Assembly: GCF_003045775.1 (NCBI RefSeq)
Contig: NZ_PXNS01000005.1
Coordinates: 310,001 to 374,000 of the forward strand
DNA length: 64,000 nt
Source of the DNA: Halomonas litopenaei
Lineage (GTDB): Bacteria; Pseudomonadota; Gammaproteobacteria; Pseudomonadales; Halomonadaceae
Direction: 5' to 3'
The notes under the pieces are model-generated. The model was not told the DNA's origin. It made no database searches and worked only from the letters and a program-made list of their open reading frames with translations. Shown here piece by piece: positions 49,523 through 58,888 of the stretch. The stretch's first letter is position 1, and the number at the start of each line of letters is the position of its first letter. The position numbers and the translations under genes were made by a program.

Positions 49523-50188
49523 CTATTGAATGACCGAACGCAACAGCTCACCAACGTTGCCACTCTGGGACGGCAATGCCAGCAGGGCAGGATCGGGCGA
49601 CGTCGCCGTCAGGCTGGCCACCTGAAACTTGTCGCCAAAACGCAGAAGTCCGAGCCCCTGTTGCTCGAGCCTTGCCGCCACCGGGTCCGGTTGCCCCGAC
49701 AGAATGCTCTGATAGCGGTCGACGACCCGTAAAAGCTCGATGACCTCCGGTCGCTGGCTGAGTACCAGTTCATCCTCTCGGCGATCGCCCTCCTGGGTAA
49801 TCCAGTCAAGACGATAGACCTCGCCCTCGATGCCGGCGACGCTTTCCCGCGTGCCGACAGGCTCCAGCGACAGCACCTGCTGGGCCTGGTAACTGCCGAG
49901 GTCGGACAGGTCCTGGCCACCGAGTTGCCCGGCGATGGATTGAACATCGCGGATGCCCAGCACCACCGTCTGACCACCGAAGTTGGTGACCACGTGGCCC
50001 TTGCCGTCTCTCAACAGCAGATAGCCCTTGGCCGCGTGGCGGGGAAAGTCCAGGCGCAGTTGATCACCGATCCAGCGTGCGGTGACGGCGCTCTCGGGGT
50101 CGCCACTGCCATCGACCAGGGTGGCCTGGCCATCGGCCAGGGCGCTTGCAGACACACATAGCAGACAAGCCGCTAGCAGACGGCGCAT
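49523..50188 (-). CDS. Predicted periplasmic protein, unrecognised family
   Basis: 221 residues with a clear signal peptide (MRRLLAACLLCVSASALA, cleavage after residue 18). The mature part is beta-rich (TARWIGDQLRLDF, GYLLLRDGKGHVVT, VYRLDWI) and lacks cysteines and any known catalytic motif. It could resemble DUF4412-like periplasmic proteins, but I cannot confirm this. It is monocistronic between the cyclase and a small HTH gene on the same strand. Confidence 0.72.
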   Translation of the reverse strand: MRRLLAACLLCVSASALADGQATLVDGSGDPESAVTARWIGDQLRLDFPRHAAKGYLLLRDGKGHVVTNFGGQTVVLGIRDVQSIAGQLGGQDLSDLGSYQAQQVLSLEPVGTRESVAGIEGEVYRLDWITQEGDRREDELVLSQRPEVIELLRVVDRYQSILSGQPDPVAARLEQQGLGLLRFGDKFQVASLTATSPDPALLALPSQSGNVGELLRSVIQ

Positions 50189-50302
50189 CGATGATTCCTC
50201 ATGGCATGAAGATCAAGGGGAAGGGTGGGGCAATGACTCGCGCCAACAAGACGCGGCGCCCTGGCAGAATTGCCTTCCGGGGCGCCGTCCAGCACGGGCC
50301 AA

Positions 50303-50587
50303 TCAGGAGAGTGACAGATGGCCATCGTCGATGATGCGGCGAATGGCCTGCAGCTCGTCGCAGGTGAAGTGTTCCAGTCGTCCCGACAGCAGATCACTGA
50401 TCTTCTGCATGGGGAGACCCGCGCGGCGTGCGATCTCGCGGCTTCCGAGATCAGATACGGCGATAAGCCGCGTAACAATGCGCATCAGTCGTGTGCGCTG
50501 TTCCAGGTCCCTGACATCGAGGTCAGGGCATCGTCGAGGAGGCGGTTCGGAAGCGTCTGCTCGAGACAAGGAATCTGCGGTGCTCAT
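50303..50587 (-). CDS. Small XRE-type helix-turn-helix protein
   Basis: 94 residues from the ATG at 50587 (GGAG 5 bases upstream). The HTH is at about 45-85 (LGSREIARRAGLPMQKISDLLSGRL), similar to the HigA2/HTH_37 type often found as antitoxins, but no toxin gene adjoins it. The N-terminal 25 residues are Pro/Ser/Arg-rich. It is divergent from the APC permease across 323 bases and could regulate it or itself. The frame is open upstream, but without homology. Confidence 0.75.
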   Translation of the reverse strand: MSTADSLSRADASEPPPRRCPDLDVRDLEQRTRLMRIVTRLIAVSDLGSREIARRAGLPMQKISDLLSGRLEHFTCDELQAIRRIIDDGHLSLS

Positions 50588-50910
50588 GGTACTCCAATGG
50601 GCGTTTTCGACCCCTACAGCATGCAACCTTTTTTGCCCTCTTGCCAGTCCAATTTGGTGTCCGTTCTGGGCGTGGCGCAGCGACGAAAACTCCTCATTCC
50701 GCAGACGCCGCGGGAGACTGCGGCTGACGGCGATGGCGCCATCTGCAGGCCCTACAAACTTAGACCAAAGAGGTATAAACGAAGGCTGCGGACGGCAAAC
50801 ATCCTCATGATAAGTTGCACGCGCGATTGATAAATTCAACGGTGCGTCCTGTCCCCGGTCAACAATCCCTGTTCTGCGGGAACGCACCACTGCGGCGAGA
50901 GGTTTATCTC
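50588..50910. other. 323-base intergenic region between HTH gene and APC permease
   Basis: No gene is supported. Toward the permease the sequence becomes AT-richer (50755-50840), where promoter elements probably lie, but no convincing -35/-10 pair or inverted repeat could be assigned. Confidence 0.4.
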
Positions 50911-52332
50911 ATGGACAATAACAGCAATGGCGGAGCCCAGCTGAGCCGAGTGCTGGCACGCAAGGACGTCCTGGCGCTGGCCTTCGGTGCCATGGTCGGC
51001 TGGGGCTGGATCGTATTGACGGGTGGCTTCATCACCTCGGCAGGAAGCCTTGGCGCCATACTGGCATTCGTGCTGGGCGGCATGGTGATCGTGCTGGTGG
51101 GGCTGACCTACTCTGAGCTCGCTTCGGCGATGCCCCAGGTCGGTGGTGAGCACGTCTATAGCTACCGTGCCCTGGGCCATTTTGCCTCCTTCCTGTGTAC
51201 CTGGGCGATCGTGCTGGGTTATCTCAGCGTGGTGGCCTTCGAGGCGGTAGCGCTGCCCACCGTGGTCGAGCATCTGTTCCCCGGCTACGCCGTCGGTCAC
51301 CTGTGGACCCTGGCGGGCTGGGACGTCAAGGCCACCTGGGTTGCCGTCGGTGTGGCCGGCTCGGTGGTCATGATGGCCATCAACTATGTTGGCGTGCGCA
51401 CCGCGGCGCTGGTGCAGAAGGTGGTGACGCTGCTGATTCTGGCCGTCGGTGTGATGTTCATCACCGGCGCACTGTTCGAGGGTAGCAGTGCTTCGCTGAC
51501 ACCGTTGTTCAACACCGAAGAGGGTGTGCTGGGCGGGATCACCATGGTGCTGATCATGGTTCCTTTCCTGTTTGTCGGCTTCGACGTCATCCCGCAGGCG
51601 GCGGAAGAGATCGACCTGCCGTTTCGCGAGATCGGTCGGGTTTTGATGCTGTCGGTGGTCCTGGCGGTGTTCTGGTACGCCTTCATCGTGCTGGGAACGG
51701 CATTGATGCTGCCCAAGGCGGAGCTCGAGAACAGCTCCCTGGCGGTACCTGACGCCATGGGGGCGGTGTTCAATACCCCCTGGGCGGCCAACCTGATGGT
51801 ACTGGCGGGTATCGCCGGCATCCTGACCAGCTGGAACGCCTTCTACGTCGGTGGCTCTCGCGCCATCTATGCACTGGCCCACTGCGGCATGCTGCCGGCC
51901 TTTCTGGCCAAGCTGCATCCTCGTCACAGGACGCCGGTCAACGCCATCCTGTTGATGGGAGCCTTGTCGAGCCTGGCGCCTCTGCTGGGCCGCCAGGCCA
52001 TGGTGTGGCTGGTGGTGGCCGGTGGTCTCGGCATCGTCATCGCCTACCTGTTCGTATCCATTTCGTTTCTGGTGCTTCGGCGCAAGGAGCCGGAACTCGA
52101 AAGGCCGTTCAAGGTCAGCCATCCTCGCCTGGTCGGTTGGCTGGCGGTGGTGCTGTCGCTGGGACTGATCGGGCTCTACCTGCCCGGTAGCCCCTCGGCG
52201 CTGTCACCCATCGAGTGGGGGCTGTTCGCCGGCTGGATGGGTGCCGGGCTTGGCCTGTACCTGTGGTCCCGCCGCCGCTATGGCACGGCCTACAGCCAGC
52301 GACAGATGCGTCGTGAGCTGGAAGGCACCTGA
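50911..52332 (+). CDS. APC-family amino acid permease
   Basis: 473 residues with about 12 predicted membrane helices. The first unwound helix reads GAMVGWGWIVLTGGFI, corresponding to the substrate-binding GxG region of APC transporters, and LTYSELASAMPQVGGEHVYSYRALG is the conserved loop after helix 2. It probably takes up an amino acid or amine by ion symport. The ATG at 50911 follows GAGAGG. It lies just before csiD-lhgO on the same strand but is separated by a terminator; a role in importing lysine-related compounds is possible but unproven. Confidence 0.85.
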   Translation: MDNNSNGGAQLSRVLARKDVLALAFGAMVGWGWIVLTGGFITSAGSLGAILAFVLGGMVIVLVGLTYSELASAMPQVGGEHVYSYRALGHFASFLCTWAIVLGYLSVVAFEAVALPTVVEHLFPGYAVGHLWTLAGWDVKATWVAVGVAGSVVMMAINYVGVRTAALVQKVVTLLILAVGVMFITGALFEGSSASLTPLFNTEEGVLGGITMVLIMVPFLFVGFDVIPQAAEEIDLPFREIGRVLMLSVVLAVFWYAFIVLGTALMLPKAELENSSLAVPDAMGAVFNTPWAANLMVLAGIAGILTSWNAFYVGGSRAIYALAHCGMLPAFLAKLHPRHRTPVNAILLMGALSSLAPLLGRQAMVWLVVAGGLGIVIAYLFVSISFLVLRRKEPELERPFKVSHPRLVGWLAVVLSLGLIGLYLPGSPSALSPIEWGLFAGWMGAGLGLYLWSRRRYGTAYSQRQMRRELEGT

Positions 52333-52413
52333 CGCCTTGACCGCAACGCCGGTCGGCATCTTTGCCGGCCGGCGGACGCTTCAAGAACTCTGGACCTTGT
52401 CGAGAATGTCAGC

Positions 52414-52435
52414 ACCCGGCGGCAGCCGGGTTTTT
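52414..52435 (+). terminator. Terminator after the APC permease gene
   Basis: A 7-base perfect stem (ACCCGGC/GCCGGGT), GGCA loop, then TTTT, which separates the permease from csiD. Confidence 0.85.
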
Positions 52436-52461
52436 GTTGACTAAAAATAAAAATGTAGATA

Positions 52462-52480
52462 TTTTGACAAAACGTCAAAA
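52462..52480 (+). promoter_or_regulatory. Inverted repeat operator in front of csiD
   Basis: TTTTGAC-AAAAC-GTCAAAA is a perfect 7-base inverted repeat with a 5-base spacer, ending 17 bases before the csiD ATG, in an AT-rich promoter region. It probably binds the regulator of glutarate catabolism. No csiR-like gene lies nearby to identify the protein. Confidence 0.6.
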
Positions 52481-52497
52481 CAATACGGAGCCCTGCC

Positions 52498-53493
52498 ATG
52501 TCCATCCTTGCCTCTGCCCAGCTTCAGGATCGTGATGATCAGACCACCGCCCCTGGCGCACGCGATCCACGCGGGTTCACCCTGGTCCCGTCGACCTCTT
52601 CCGAGCGTCTGCAGGAGCTGCGTGTCGAGCGGTCGGTCGTCGCTGCCTTCCTCGACGCCTGTGCCGAATGGCCGATTCAGGCGCTGGAGTACAAGTCGAT
52701 GCTGCGTTTTCGTGTCGCGGGAATACTCGATGAGCTGTGCGAGGGGACGCTCAGGCCGCGGCTGGCCAATATCCTGCTGGACCGTCGCCAGGGAGCGCTG
52801 CAGGTCGTGCCGGAAGGGCTGGACCGGGTCGAGCAGGCCGAGGACATGGTCAAGTTTGCCACCGCCGTTGCCCACCTGATCGGACGATCCAACTTCGATG
52901 CCATGAGTGGTCAGTACTATGCCCGCTTCGTGGTCGAGAATGTCGACACCTCCGACAGCTATCTGCGGGCGCCGCATCGGGTGATGGAGCTTCACAACGA
53001 CGGCACCTTCGTCGAGCAGGTCACCGACTACGTGCTGATGATGAAGATCGACGAGCAGCACATGGAAGGCGGCAACTCGCGGCTGCTGCATCTGGACGAC
53101 TGGCACGAGCTGGAGCGGTTCTGCCGTCACCCGCTGGCGTTCAGTGAGATGCGCTGGTCGGCTCCGCCCAGCAAGAATGTGGTGCGCGACGTCTTTCACC
53201 CGGTATTTGACGTCGACCGTGATGGCCGCCCGGTGATGGCCTACATCGATCAGTTTGTCCAGCCACGTGATCTGGAGGAGGGCAACTGGCTCTGCGAGCT
53301 GTCGGACTCGCTGGAGTCGAGCGACGGCGTCATCTCCCTGCCCAACCCGGTCGGCAGCTTCCTGCTGATCAACAACCACTTCTGGCTGCACGGTCGCGAC
53401 AAGTTCAAGGCTCACCCGCAGCTCAGACGCGAGCTGATGCGCCAGCGCGGTGTCTTCACCTGTGGCAGCACCCTGCGAGCGCGCCAGGGCTGA
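52498..53493 (+). CDS. csiD: Glutarate 2-hydroxylase (CsiD/GlaH)
   Basis: 331 residues (E. coli GlaH 325). An iron/2-oxoglutarate dioxygenase with the metal triad His166-x-Asp168 ([10 protein letters not shown]) and His298 (FWLHGRDKF), and Arg residues near 310 for 2-oxoglutarate. It hydroxylates glutarate to L-2-hydroxyglutarate in the lysine (cadaverine/aminovalerate) route. The ATG has CGGAG 8 bases upstream. lhgO, for the next step, follows after 150 bases; gabD, gabT and gabP, which accompany it in E. coli, are absent. Confidence 0.93.
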   Translation: MSILASAQLQDRDDQTTAPGARDPRGFTLVPSTSSERLQELRVERSVVAAFLDACAEWPIQALEYKSMLRFRVAGILDELCEGTLRPRLANILLDRRQGALQVVPEGLDRVEQAEDMVKFATAVAHLIGRSNFDAMSGQYYARFVVENVDTSDSYLRAPHRVMELHNDGTFVEQVTDYVLMMKIDEQHMEGGNSRLLHLDDWHELERFCRHPLAFSEMRWSAPPSKNVVRDVFHPVFDVDRDGRPVMAYIDQFVQPRDLEEGNWLCELSDSLESSDGVISLPNPVGSFLLINNHFWLHGRDKFKAHPQLRRELMRQRGVFTCGSTLRARQG

Positions 53494-53643
53494 GGTGTCC
53501 TCCGGGGAAGAGGGGGGCAGCGGGGCAGCGGGGCACGGCCCGACGCGGTACTCTAGGGTGATGGGCCCCGCGATACCCGGCCGCCCACGATGTATCCGGC
53601 CCCGTCCCGGCGGCGGGGCAAGACCAAGGACAACGAGACCCCC

Positions 53644-54846
53644 ATGTACGACTTCATCATCATCGGCGGTGGCATTCTGGGCATGTCCACCGCCATGCAG
53701 CTCAAGGACGCCTATCCTGAAAAGCGCATGCTGTTGCTGGAAAAGGAGGACGGTCCGGCTCGCCATCAGACCGGTCACAACAGTGGTGTGATACACGCCG
53801 GGGTCTACTACACACCGGGCAGCCTCAAGGCGCGCTTCTGTCTGGAAGGCAACCGTGCCACCAAGGCGTTCTGCGAGACCCACGGCATCGCCTACGACAG
53901 CTGCGGCAAGCTGCTGGTCGCCACCAACGAGGTGGAGTTGGGGCGGATGAAGGCCCTGTGGGAACGCACCGAAGCCAATGGGCTCGAGCGTGAATGGCTC
54001 GACGCCGGTGCCCTTGCAGAGCGTGAGCCCAACATCACCGGCGTCGGCGGCATCTTCGTGCCGTCCAGCGGTATCGTCGACTATGCCGAGGTCACTCGCG
54101 CCATGGCCGCCGAGTTCGAGCGACGCGGTGGCGAGATCCGCTACTCACGGGAGGTCACCGGGCTCGACGAACGTCGCCAGGAAGTGGTGGTGACCACCAC
54201 CACCGAGACCTTCAGCAGTCGCTACCTGGTAAGTTGCTCGGGGCTGATGGCCGACCGGGTGGTGCGCATGCTGGGGCAGACCCCGAGCTTCACCATCTGT
54301 CCCTTCCGCGGGGAGTACTTTCAGTTGCCCGAGCACCGCAACGCCATCGTCAATCATCTGATCTACCCCATTCCGGACCCCAGCATGCCGTTTCTCGGCG
54401 TCCACCTTACCCGCATGATCGATGGCAGCGTGACGGTGGGGCCCAACGCCGTGCTGGCACTGGCCCGCGAGGGCTATCGCAAGCGTGATGTCTCGGCAGC
54501 GGATCTGGTCGGCATGGTCAGCCATCCGGGTATTCTCAAGGTGCTGTGGCGTCATTTGGGCCCTGGCATGCGCGAGATGAAGAACTCGCTGTCACGGCGT
54601 GGCTATCTGGAAGAGGTGCGCAAGTACTGCCCGAGTCTCACCCTCGATGACCTGAAGCCCTACCCGGCCGGGGTGCGTGCCCAGGCGGTGACACGAGACG
54701 GCAAGCTGGTCGACGACTTCCTGTTCGTCAACACGCCGCGCACCATTAACGTAGGCAATGCGCCATCGCCGGCGGCGACCTCGGCGTTGCCGATCGGTGC
54801 GCATATCGTCGCCAAGGTACGCGAGCAGGTCGACAGTCAACGCTGA
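53644..54846 (+). CDS. lhgO: L-2-hydroxyglutarate dehydrogenase
   Basis: 401 residues of the DAO/FAD fold. The dinucleotide motif IIGGGILGMSTA lies at residues 6-17, followed by GPARHQTGHNSGVIHAGVYY (20 residues, the family's flavin and substrate region), and the C-terminal GVRAQAV. It oxidises L-2-hydroxyglutarate to 2-oxoglutarate and passes electrons to the membrane quinone pool. With CsiD it turns glutarate into a TCA-cycle intermediate. The ATG at 53644 is chosen because the FAD motif begins at once. Confidence 0.94.
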   Translation: MYDFIIIGGGILGMSTAMQLKDAYPEKRMLLLEKEDGPARHQTGHNSGVIHAGVYYTPGSLKARFCLEGNRATKAFCETHGIAYDSCGKLLVATNEVELGRMKALWERTEANGLEREWLDAGALAEREPNITGVGGIFVPSSGIVDYAEVTRAMAAEFERRGGEIRYSREVTGLDERRQEVVVTTTTETFSSRYLVSCSGLMADRVVRMLGQTPSFTICPFRGEYFQLPEHRNAIVNHLIYPIPDPSMPFLGVHLTRMIDGSVTVGPNAVLALAREGYRKRDVSAADLVGMVSHPGILKVLWRHLGPGMREMKNSLSRRGYLEEVRKYCPSLTLDDLKPYPAGVRAQAVTRDGKLVDDFLFVNTPRTINVGNAPSPAATSALPIGAHIVAKVREQVDSQR

Positions 54847-54947
54847 GGCGTGAAAAGCCGGCGCGACGCCAGCTCCCTGAGAAGCGCGCCCTTCGGGGGT
54901 TCGACGGGCAGGATGGCGGGCCAGTGTCTCTAAGACCTTGTGAGAAT

Positions 54948-54982
54948 TGCAGACAAAGATAAAAAACGTCGAAATGTCTGCA
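54948..54982 (+). promoter_or_regulatory. Long-spaced inverted repeat upstream of the TAXI-TRAP genes
   Basis: TGCAGACA (54948-54955) and TGTCTGCA (54975-54982) are perfect inverted copies separated by 19 bases of AT-rich sequence, 110 bases before the binding-protein gene. The half-site spacing fits a dimeric or looped operator. The regulator is not known. Confidence 0.55.
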
Positions 54983-55091
54983 GTGGCAAGCGAGGCCGGC
55001 TCTTGCTAGCTTGCCTAGGCGATTGCTGTATCGACACTTCAATTCCGCACAATAAATTCTAAGCGGTTCCCACGAGGAACGGAGGAAGACC

Positions 55092-56054
55092 ATGCGAGCA
55101 CTGACCCTTGCCCTGACGGCATCCCTGCTGGTTGCCAGCCACAGCGCCGTGGCCCAGAGCCAGCTGTCGATCGCCACCGGTGGAACCGGCGGCACCTACT
55201 ACCCCTACGGTGGAGGCCTGGCCGAGCTGATCAAGAAGCACGTCGACGGCTACGACGCCGTGGCCGAAGTGACCGGCGCCTCGGTGGAGAACATGGGACT
55301 GGTCTGGCGTGGTGACTCCGATCTGGCGCTGGCGCTGGCCGACACCGTCCACCAGGGCGCTACCGGTACCGGTGACTTCGAGGGGCGCAAGCTCGAGAAC
55401 ATTCGTGCCATCGCCTCCATCTATCCCAATGCGGTGCAGATCGTGACCATGGCCGACTCCGACATCGACTCGCTGGAGGACCTGGAAGGCAAGGTCGTGT
55501 CCGTGGGTGCGCCGGGCAGCGGCACCGAGCTCAACGCCCGCGCCATCCTCGAAGCCAACGGCATCAGCTACGACGATTTCGACCCGCGTCGCTTGAACTT
55601 CAACGAGACCGCCGACGCCCTGCGTGATGGCGATATCGATGCCGGTTTCTGGAGCGTGGGGCCGCCCACCAGCTCGATTCTGAATCTGGCCACCACCAGC
55701 GATGTTCGGCTGATCGGCCTCAGCGACGAGGAAGTCGCCAAGGCGCGCGAGGACGAACCGGTGTTTGCACCCTATGAGCTCAAGGCCGGTCTCTACGAAG
55801 GCATGGAAGAAGCGGTGCAGACCCTTGGCGTACCCAACGTGCTGATCGCCAGCAGCGAGATGGACGAGGAACTGGCCTACCAGATCACCAAGACCCTGTT
55901 CGAGCAGACCGACGAGCTGATCGCCATCCATCCGGCGGCCAATGACACCACCGTCGAGTTCTCGGTGAACTCCACACCCATCGCCTTCCACCCGGGCGCG
56001 CTGCGCTACTACGAGGAAGTCGGTGCCGAGGTGCAGGACAAGCAGCGTCCTTGA
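55092..56054 (+). CDS. TAXI-family TRAP transporter solute-binding protein
   Basis: 320 residues. The signal peptide ends near residue 21 (SAVAQS). The mature protein begins LSIATGGTGGTYYPYGGGLA, the TAXI signature, and continues with VGAPGSGTELNARAILEANG. It binds a small organic acid in the periplasm and delivers it to the fused TRAP permease encoded at 56793. The ATG follows GGAGGAAG. The ligand is not deducible; many TAXI proteins are thought to bind glutamate or other carboxylates. Confidence 0.93.
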   Translation: MRALTLALTASLLVASHSAVAQSQLSIATGGTGGTYYPYGGGLAELIKKHVDGYDAVAEVTGASVENMGLVWRGDSDLALALADTVHQGATGTGDFEGRKLENIRAIASIYPNAVQIVTMADSDIDSLEDLEGKVVSVGAPGSGTELNARAILEANGISYDDFDPRRLNFNETADALRDGDIDAGFWSVGPPTSSILNLATTSDVRLIGLSDEEVAKAREDEPVFAPYELKAGLYEGMEEAVQTLGVPNVLIASSEMDEELAYQITKTLFEQTDELIAIHPAANDTTVEFSVNSTPIAFHPGALRYYEEVGAEVQDKQRP

Positions 56055-56653
56055 TGGCGGGGCGTCGACACATGGCAGGGCGGGCCTCCGGGCTCGCCCT
56101 GCCTGCGCTTGGGCTGGTCACGCTGATGACTGTGGCGGGCGCTGGCCAGGCAAGTGATGCCGACTGCGATGCTCTATTCACCTTGAGCGTGCGCGACGCC
56201 GAGGGCGCCGCGCTGGTGGAACTGCCGATGCCCGATGGTGCCGGCTGGTGCCTGGCCTGGAACCACTCGGTAGAAGGCTTCGAGGTGCTCGACTGCTATC
56301 GCAACCTCGGCGGTGCCATGGTGCTTGAACGCAGTCACCTGCCGGACTTTGCCGCGGGCCTCGACCACGTGCCCGGGCGCGGACGCCAGGTCAGCGACGG
56401 TCAGGGCGGCTACTGGATCGAGGACATCGACGAGCCCGTCCCCGGCAATCGCTATCGGCTGAGGGTCGGCGCCAAGCGCGTCGATCATCGCCTGGTCAGC
56501 CGTGGTGAGCCGACCCTGGAGACGTTGATCAAGGCTCGGGCCGACTGTCCAGACGGGGACTCCCTGGCCGTGCCGGCGGCCTCCACGCCCATCAGCCTGA
56601 GCGATCTGGCGGCGGGGCGTTTGGTCAGCGTTGGACTCGAGCGGCGCGACTAG
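56054..56653 (+). CDS. DUF1850 protein of a TAXI-TRAP cluster
   Basis: 199 residues. The start ATG shares its A with the TAXI stop (TGATG), so it is coupled; a TTG one codon earlier is possible. An N-terminal hydrophobic segment (about residues 14-30) looks like a signal peptide. The DUF1850 core shows WCLAWNHSVEGFEVLDCYR and ends in the second half with GNRYRLRVG. The family is almost always found between the TAXI binding protein and the fused TRAP permease, so it is probably an accessory subunit on the periplasmic side. Its function is unknown. Confidence 0.8.
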   Translation: MAGRRHMAGRASGLALPALGLVTLMTVAGAGQASDADCDALFTLSVRDAEGAALVELPMPDGAGWCLAWNHSVEGFEVLDCYRNLGGAMVLERSHLPDFAAGLDHVPGRGRQVSDGQGGYWIEDIDEPVPGNRYRLRVGAKRVDHRLVSRGEPTLETLIKARADCPDGDSLAVPAASTPISLSDLAAGRLVSVGLERRD

Positions 56654-56792
56654 CCTGTCGTTGGCCCAGGCTATCGAATGATGCCACCAACCGCGTGAGC
56701 ACTTCGGCCCCTCGAGGGCCTGCGACCTGCGACAGCATTCCGAATTATGCCGACCGGCCAAGCGCCGGCAAGGCCTGACGAGAATCACGACA

Positions 56793-58796
56793 ATGAGCGA
56801 AACGGCAGCTTCACCGGTGGTGCCTGGCAGCCAGGCCAACCACCCCAAGACCATCCTATGGCTGATCACCCTGGTGGCGGTCGGCCTGTCGCTGTTCCAG
56901 CTCTACTCGGCGGGGATTCAGCCGCTGGGGCTGTTCTATCAGCGCAGCATCCACCTCGCGCTGGTGATGATGCTGGCGTTCCTGATGTTTCCGGTGTTCG
57001 GTCCCAAGCGTGACAGGGGCGTGCTGGGTGGGGCGATCGACCTTGTGTTCTTCATCGGGGCGATGATCACCGGCGGCTACATGGCGCTGTTCCTGGACGA
57101 GATCATTAATCGCGCCGGTTTCTGGAGCCAGACCGACATCACCGTCGGCATCATCGCTACCATCACGGTGCTGGAGGCCAGCCGTCGCGCGGTGGGTCTG
57201 GGCATGACCATCATCGGCCTGATCGCCATCCTCTACGCCTTTGCCGGGCCCCGTGGCGAGTTACCCTGGCTCGGCCAGTTCCTGCCCGGCATCCTCGAGC
57301 ATCGCGGCTACAATCTCGATCGCCTGGTGGGCCAGCTTTACCTGGGGCAGGAAGGCATCTTCGGCCTGCCCATGGGGGTGGCCGCGACCTATATCTTCAT
57401 CTTTGTGTTGTTCGGTGCCTTTCTCGAGATCACCGGGGCGGGCAAGTTCTTTATCGATCTGGCCTACGCCGCCACCGGCCGCCAGCGTGGCGGGCCCGCC
57501 AAGGCCGCGGTCATCGCTTCTGCCGGCATGGGCTCGATCTCCGGCAGTGCCATCGCCAACGTGGTCACCACCGGCGCCTTTACCATCCCGCTGATGAAGC
57601 GCCTGGGCTACAAGCCCCACCAGGCCGGTGGCATCGAGGCGGCGGCGTCTACCGGTGGCCAGATCATGCCTCCGCTGATGGGGGCCGGTGCCTTCCTGAT
57701 CGCCGAGTACACCCGGCTGCCGTATCTCGAGGTGGTCAAGGTCAGCATCCTGCCGGCCTTCATGTACTTCGCCACCGTCTATCTGTTCGTGCATATCATC
57801 GCCCTCAAGGAGGGCATGCAGGGCATGGCCAAGGACGAGCTGCCGCAGATGAGCGACGTGCTCAAGCACGGCTGGCACTTCCTGCTGCCGCTGGCGGTGC
57901 TGGTGTGGCTGTTGATGATGAACATGTCGCCGATGCGAGTGGGCTACTACGCCATCGTCTGCATGCTGCTGGTGGCGGTGCTGCGTTTTGCGGTGTGGTT
58001 CTTGTTCGTGGCGCCAGGCGAGGGGCAGCCGGTGACCGCCGAGCGTCTGGGGCTGGCCTGTCGCAACGGTCTGCTCAAGCTGATTGAAGGCCTCGAACTC
58101 GGTGCGCGCAACGCCGTGGCGGTGACCATGGCCTGTGCGGTGGCAGGGATCATCGTCGGGGTAGTGGGGCTGACCGGTCTCGGCCTCAAGTTCTCGGCCA
58201 TGATGCTGGCTTTCTCGGGCGGTAACCTGCTGCTGGCGCTGATCATGGTGCTGCTGGCGAGTCTCGTGCTGGGCATGGGGCTGCCGGTGACGGCCAGCTA
58301 TATCGTGCTGATCGTGCTGGTGGGACCGGCGCTGGCCAATGAGTTCGGGGTGCCGTTGCTGATCGCCCACCTGGTGGTGTTCTGGTATTCCCAGGACTCC
58401 AACGTGACGCCGCCGATCGCGCTGGCCGGCTTCGCCGGGGCCGCCATCGCCGGGGCCAAGCCCATGGAGACCAGCTTCCAGTCGTGGAAGTTTGCCAAGG
58501 GCCTCTACCTGGTGCCGCTGTTCATGGTCTACAACCCCGAGATCATCGTCGGCGGGCCGGTCTGGCTGCTGATCTGGAAGGGCTTCACCGGGCTTCTGGC
58601 GTTGGGCGCCTTCGCCGCCACCCTGGAAGGCTATCTGTTCACCCGCATGGCGATCTGGCAGCGCGTGCTGCTGCTGCCGGCGATCGTCGGGGTGTTCCTG
58701 CCGTCGCTGGTGTTCGACGTCGCCGGTGCCGCCGTCATGCTGGCGATCATCAGCCTCAACTTCTGGCAGGCCCGCCGCTCGCCGGCAACAGCGTAG
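56793..58796 (+). CDS. TRAP transporter fused permease (4TM/12TM)
   Basis: 667 residues with about 16-17 membrane helices: the small-subunit-like N-terminal four, then the large DctM-type part with GMGSISGSAIANVVTTGAFT and ASTGGQIMPPLMGAGAF and the second repeat GLPVTASYIVL. The fused form goes with TAXI binding proteins. Uptake is driven by a sodium gradient, which suits a marine or halophilic cell. It follows the DUF1850 gene by 139 bases and ends the operon. Confidence 0.93.
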   Translation: MSETAASPVVPGSQANHPKTILWLITLVAVGLSLFQLYSAGIQPLGLFYQRSIHLALVMMLAFLMFPVFGPKRDRGVLGGAIDLVFFIGAMITGGYMALFLDEIINRAGFWSQTDITVGIIATITVLEASRRAVGLGMTIIGLIAILYAFAGPRGELPWLGQFLPGILEHRGYNLDRLVGQLYLGQEGIFGLPMGVAATYIFIFVLFGAFLEITGAGKFFIDLAYAATGRQRGGPAKAAVIASAGMGSISGSAIANVVTTGAFTIPLMKRLGYKPHQAGGIEAAASTGGQIMPPLMGAGAFLIAEYTRLPYLEVVKVSILPAFMYFATVYLFVHIIALKEGMQGMAKDELPQMSDVLKHGWHFLLPLAVLVWLLMMNMSPMRVGYYAIVCMLLVAVLRFAVWFLFVAPGEGQPVTAERLGLACRNGLLKLIEGLELGARNAVAVTMACAVAGIIVGVVGLTGLGLKFSAMMLAFSGGNLLLALIMVLLASLVLGMGLPVTASYIVLIVLVGPALANEFGVPLLIAHLVVFWYSQDSNVTPPIALAGFAGAAIAGAKPMETSFQSWKFAKGLYLVPLFMVYNPEIIVGGPVWLLIWKGFTGLLALGAFAATLEGYLFTRMAIWQRVLLLPAIVGVFLPSLVFDVAGAAVMLAIISLNFWQARRSPATA

Positions 58797-58820
58797 CGGC
58801 GCCAGGGCAGCCGCCAACAG

Positions 58821-58854
58821 CGACAACGCCGTGCCCTTGGGCACGGCGTTGTCG
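58821..58854. terminator. Hairpin between TRAP permease and YbaY-like genes
   Basis: A perfect 16-base inverted repeat (CGACAACGCCGTGCCC and its complement) around TT, between convergent genes. The T tract is poor. Confidence 0.6.
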
Positions 58855-58888
58855 TATCGGGAGGAGCCGGTCCGTCGAGGGCGCTCGC

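Noticed and set aside
57261..58844. Minus-strand frame of 527 codons
   Set aside because: Antisense to the TRAP permease; extremely His/Gln/Arg-rich, as expected from the complement of hydrophobic codons.
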